Below the pieces are notes generated by a model. That model was not told the DNA's origin. It did not search any database and worked only from the letters and a program-made list of their open reading frames with translations. A program made the translations under genes and the position numbers. Below, in pieces: positions 5,814-6,058 of a stretch of 6,058 bases of DNA (the first letter of the stretch is position 1; each line of letters starts with the position of its first letter). The stretch spans positions 1-6,058 of the forward strand of contig JBOHER010000243.1 in the NCBI GenBank assembly GCA_050701115.1, written 5' to 3'. The stretch comes from JBOHER01 sp050701115 (GTDB lineage: Bacteria > Actinomycetota > Actinomycetes > Mycobacteriales > Pseudonocardiaceae).

Positions 5814-5870
5814 GAACGAACGGACCGTGACGACGCGGTTTGCCCACCCGCGCCACCTCTGGACGACTCG

Positions 5871-6058
5871 ATGACCCAACCGCCGCCTGGCACTCCTGAC
5901 CGGCGTCCACTCCCGTTCAGCCCGATCATCGCGGTCACCATCGGTGTGGCCGCGGTGCTCGTCAGCGTGCTCGCCGTGGTGTTCCTGGTGGTCGTGAACG
6001 GTGACGAGGACGCTGCCGACACGGGGAACCAGAACCCGCCGGTTGCCGGATCCGGCAC
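5871..6058 (+). CDS. Unidentified single-pass membrane protein (C-terminal part outside window)
   Basis: From ATG 5871 the first 62 residues are visible. A short proline-rich N terminus with D10-R11-R12 is followed by one strongly hydrophobic segment at about 18-42 (IIAVTIGVAAVLVSVLAVVF and on), then an acidic, Asn/Pro/Gly-rich stretch (NGDEDAADTGNQNPP) that looks like a linker. The basic residues before the membrane segment suggest the N terminus stays inside and the rest is exported, with no cleavage site evident. The ribosome-binding site is weak (GGA at 5861-5863). The gene is transcribed away from the M16 operon. No family can be named from this portion. Confidence 0.75.
   Translation, partial: MTQPPPGTPDRRPLPFSPIIAVTIGVAAVLVSVLAVVFLVVVNGDEDAADTGNQNPPVAGSG

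Noticed and set aside
5739..5879. 47-codon N-terminal extension of the catalytic M16 gene
   Set aside because: It is Arg/Val-rich without similarity to the family, overlaps the divergent gene start at 5871, and ATG 5738 has a good ribosome-binding site.
1..6058. CRISPR array, tRNA or rRNA
   Set aside because: No spaced direct repeats, cloverleaf or rRNA-like sequence was noticed on either strand; the only tandem repeat is the in-frame minisatellite in nudC.

Overview
The window is high-GC DNA with strongly GC-biased third codon positions, GTG starts and tightly overlapping genes. This points to an actinomycete. A Pseudonocardiaceae-like organism is my best guess from the feel of the proteins, but the sequence alone does not prove it.

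Layout from left to right. (1) 1-575, minus strand: the first 191 residues of a CobD/CbiB-like membrane protein of the cobalamin-biosynthesis family. It runs off the left edge, and several family-defining motifs are eroded. (2) 576-864: a divergent intergenic region. It holds one arm of a perfect 47-bp inverted repeat (722-768), a pair of facing DnaA-box-like 9-mers (789-812) and a further dyad (832-862). (3) about 865-1905, plus strand: an orphan AbiEi-type winged-helix protein with a C-terminal Vsr/DUF559-like nuclease-fold domain. The second arm of the 47-bp inverted repeat (1899-1945) supplies its stop codon. (4) 1958-5738, minus strand: a three-gene operon read from right to left. It contains a catalytic M16 zinc peptidase, a second M16 subunit without the zinc site, and NudC (NADH pyrophosphatase / NAD-RNA decapping Nudix hydrolase). 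Both junctions are 4-base GTGA overlaps. (5) 5739-5870: a divergent promoter region. (6) 5871-6058, plus strand: the start of an unidentified single-pass membrane protein, cut by the right edge.

The operon and the M16 pair look conventional: one subunit has the HxxEH zinc motif and the other has the Arg/Tyr substrate-binding motif, as in heterodimeric M16B peptidases. NudC carries an unusual 18-bp minisatellite coding for a proline/alanine-rich insert near its C terminus.

The unusual part is 722-1945: a single regulator-like gene bracketed by perfect 47-bp inverted repeats, with no transposase or recombinase in the window and a DnaA-box-like dyad at its promoter. Possible explanations are a non-autonomous mobile or invertible cassette, or two copies of a dispersed extragenic palindrome. 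The sequence alone does not decide between them.
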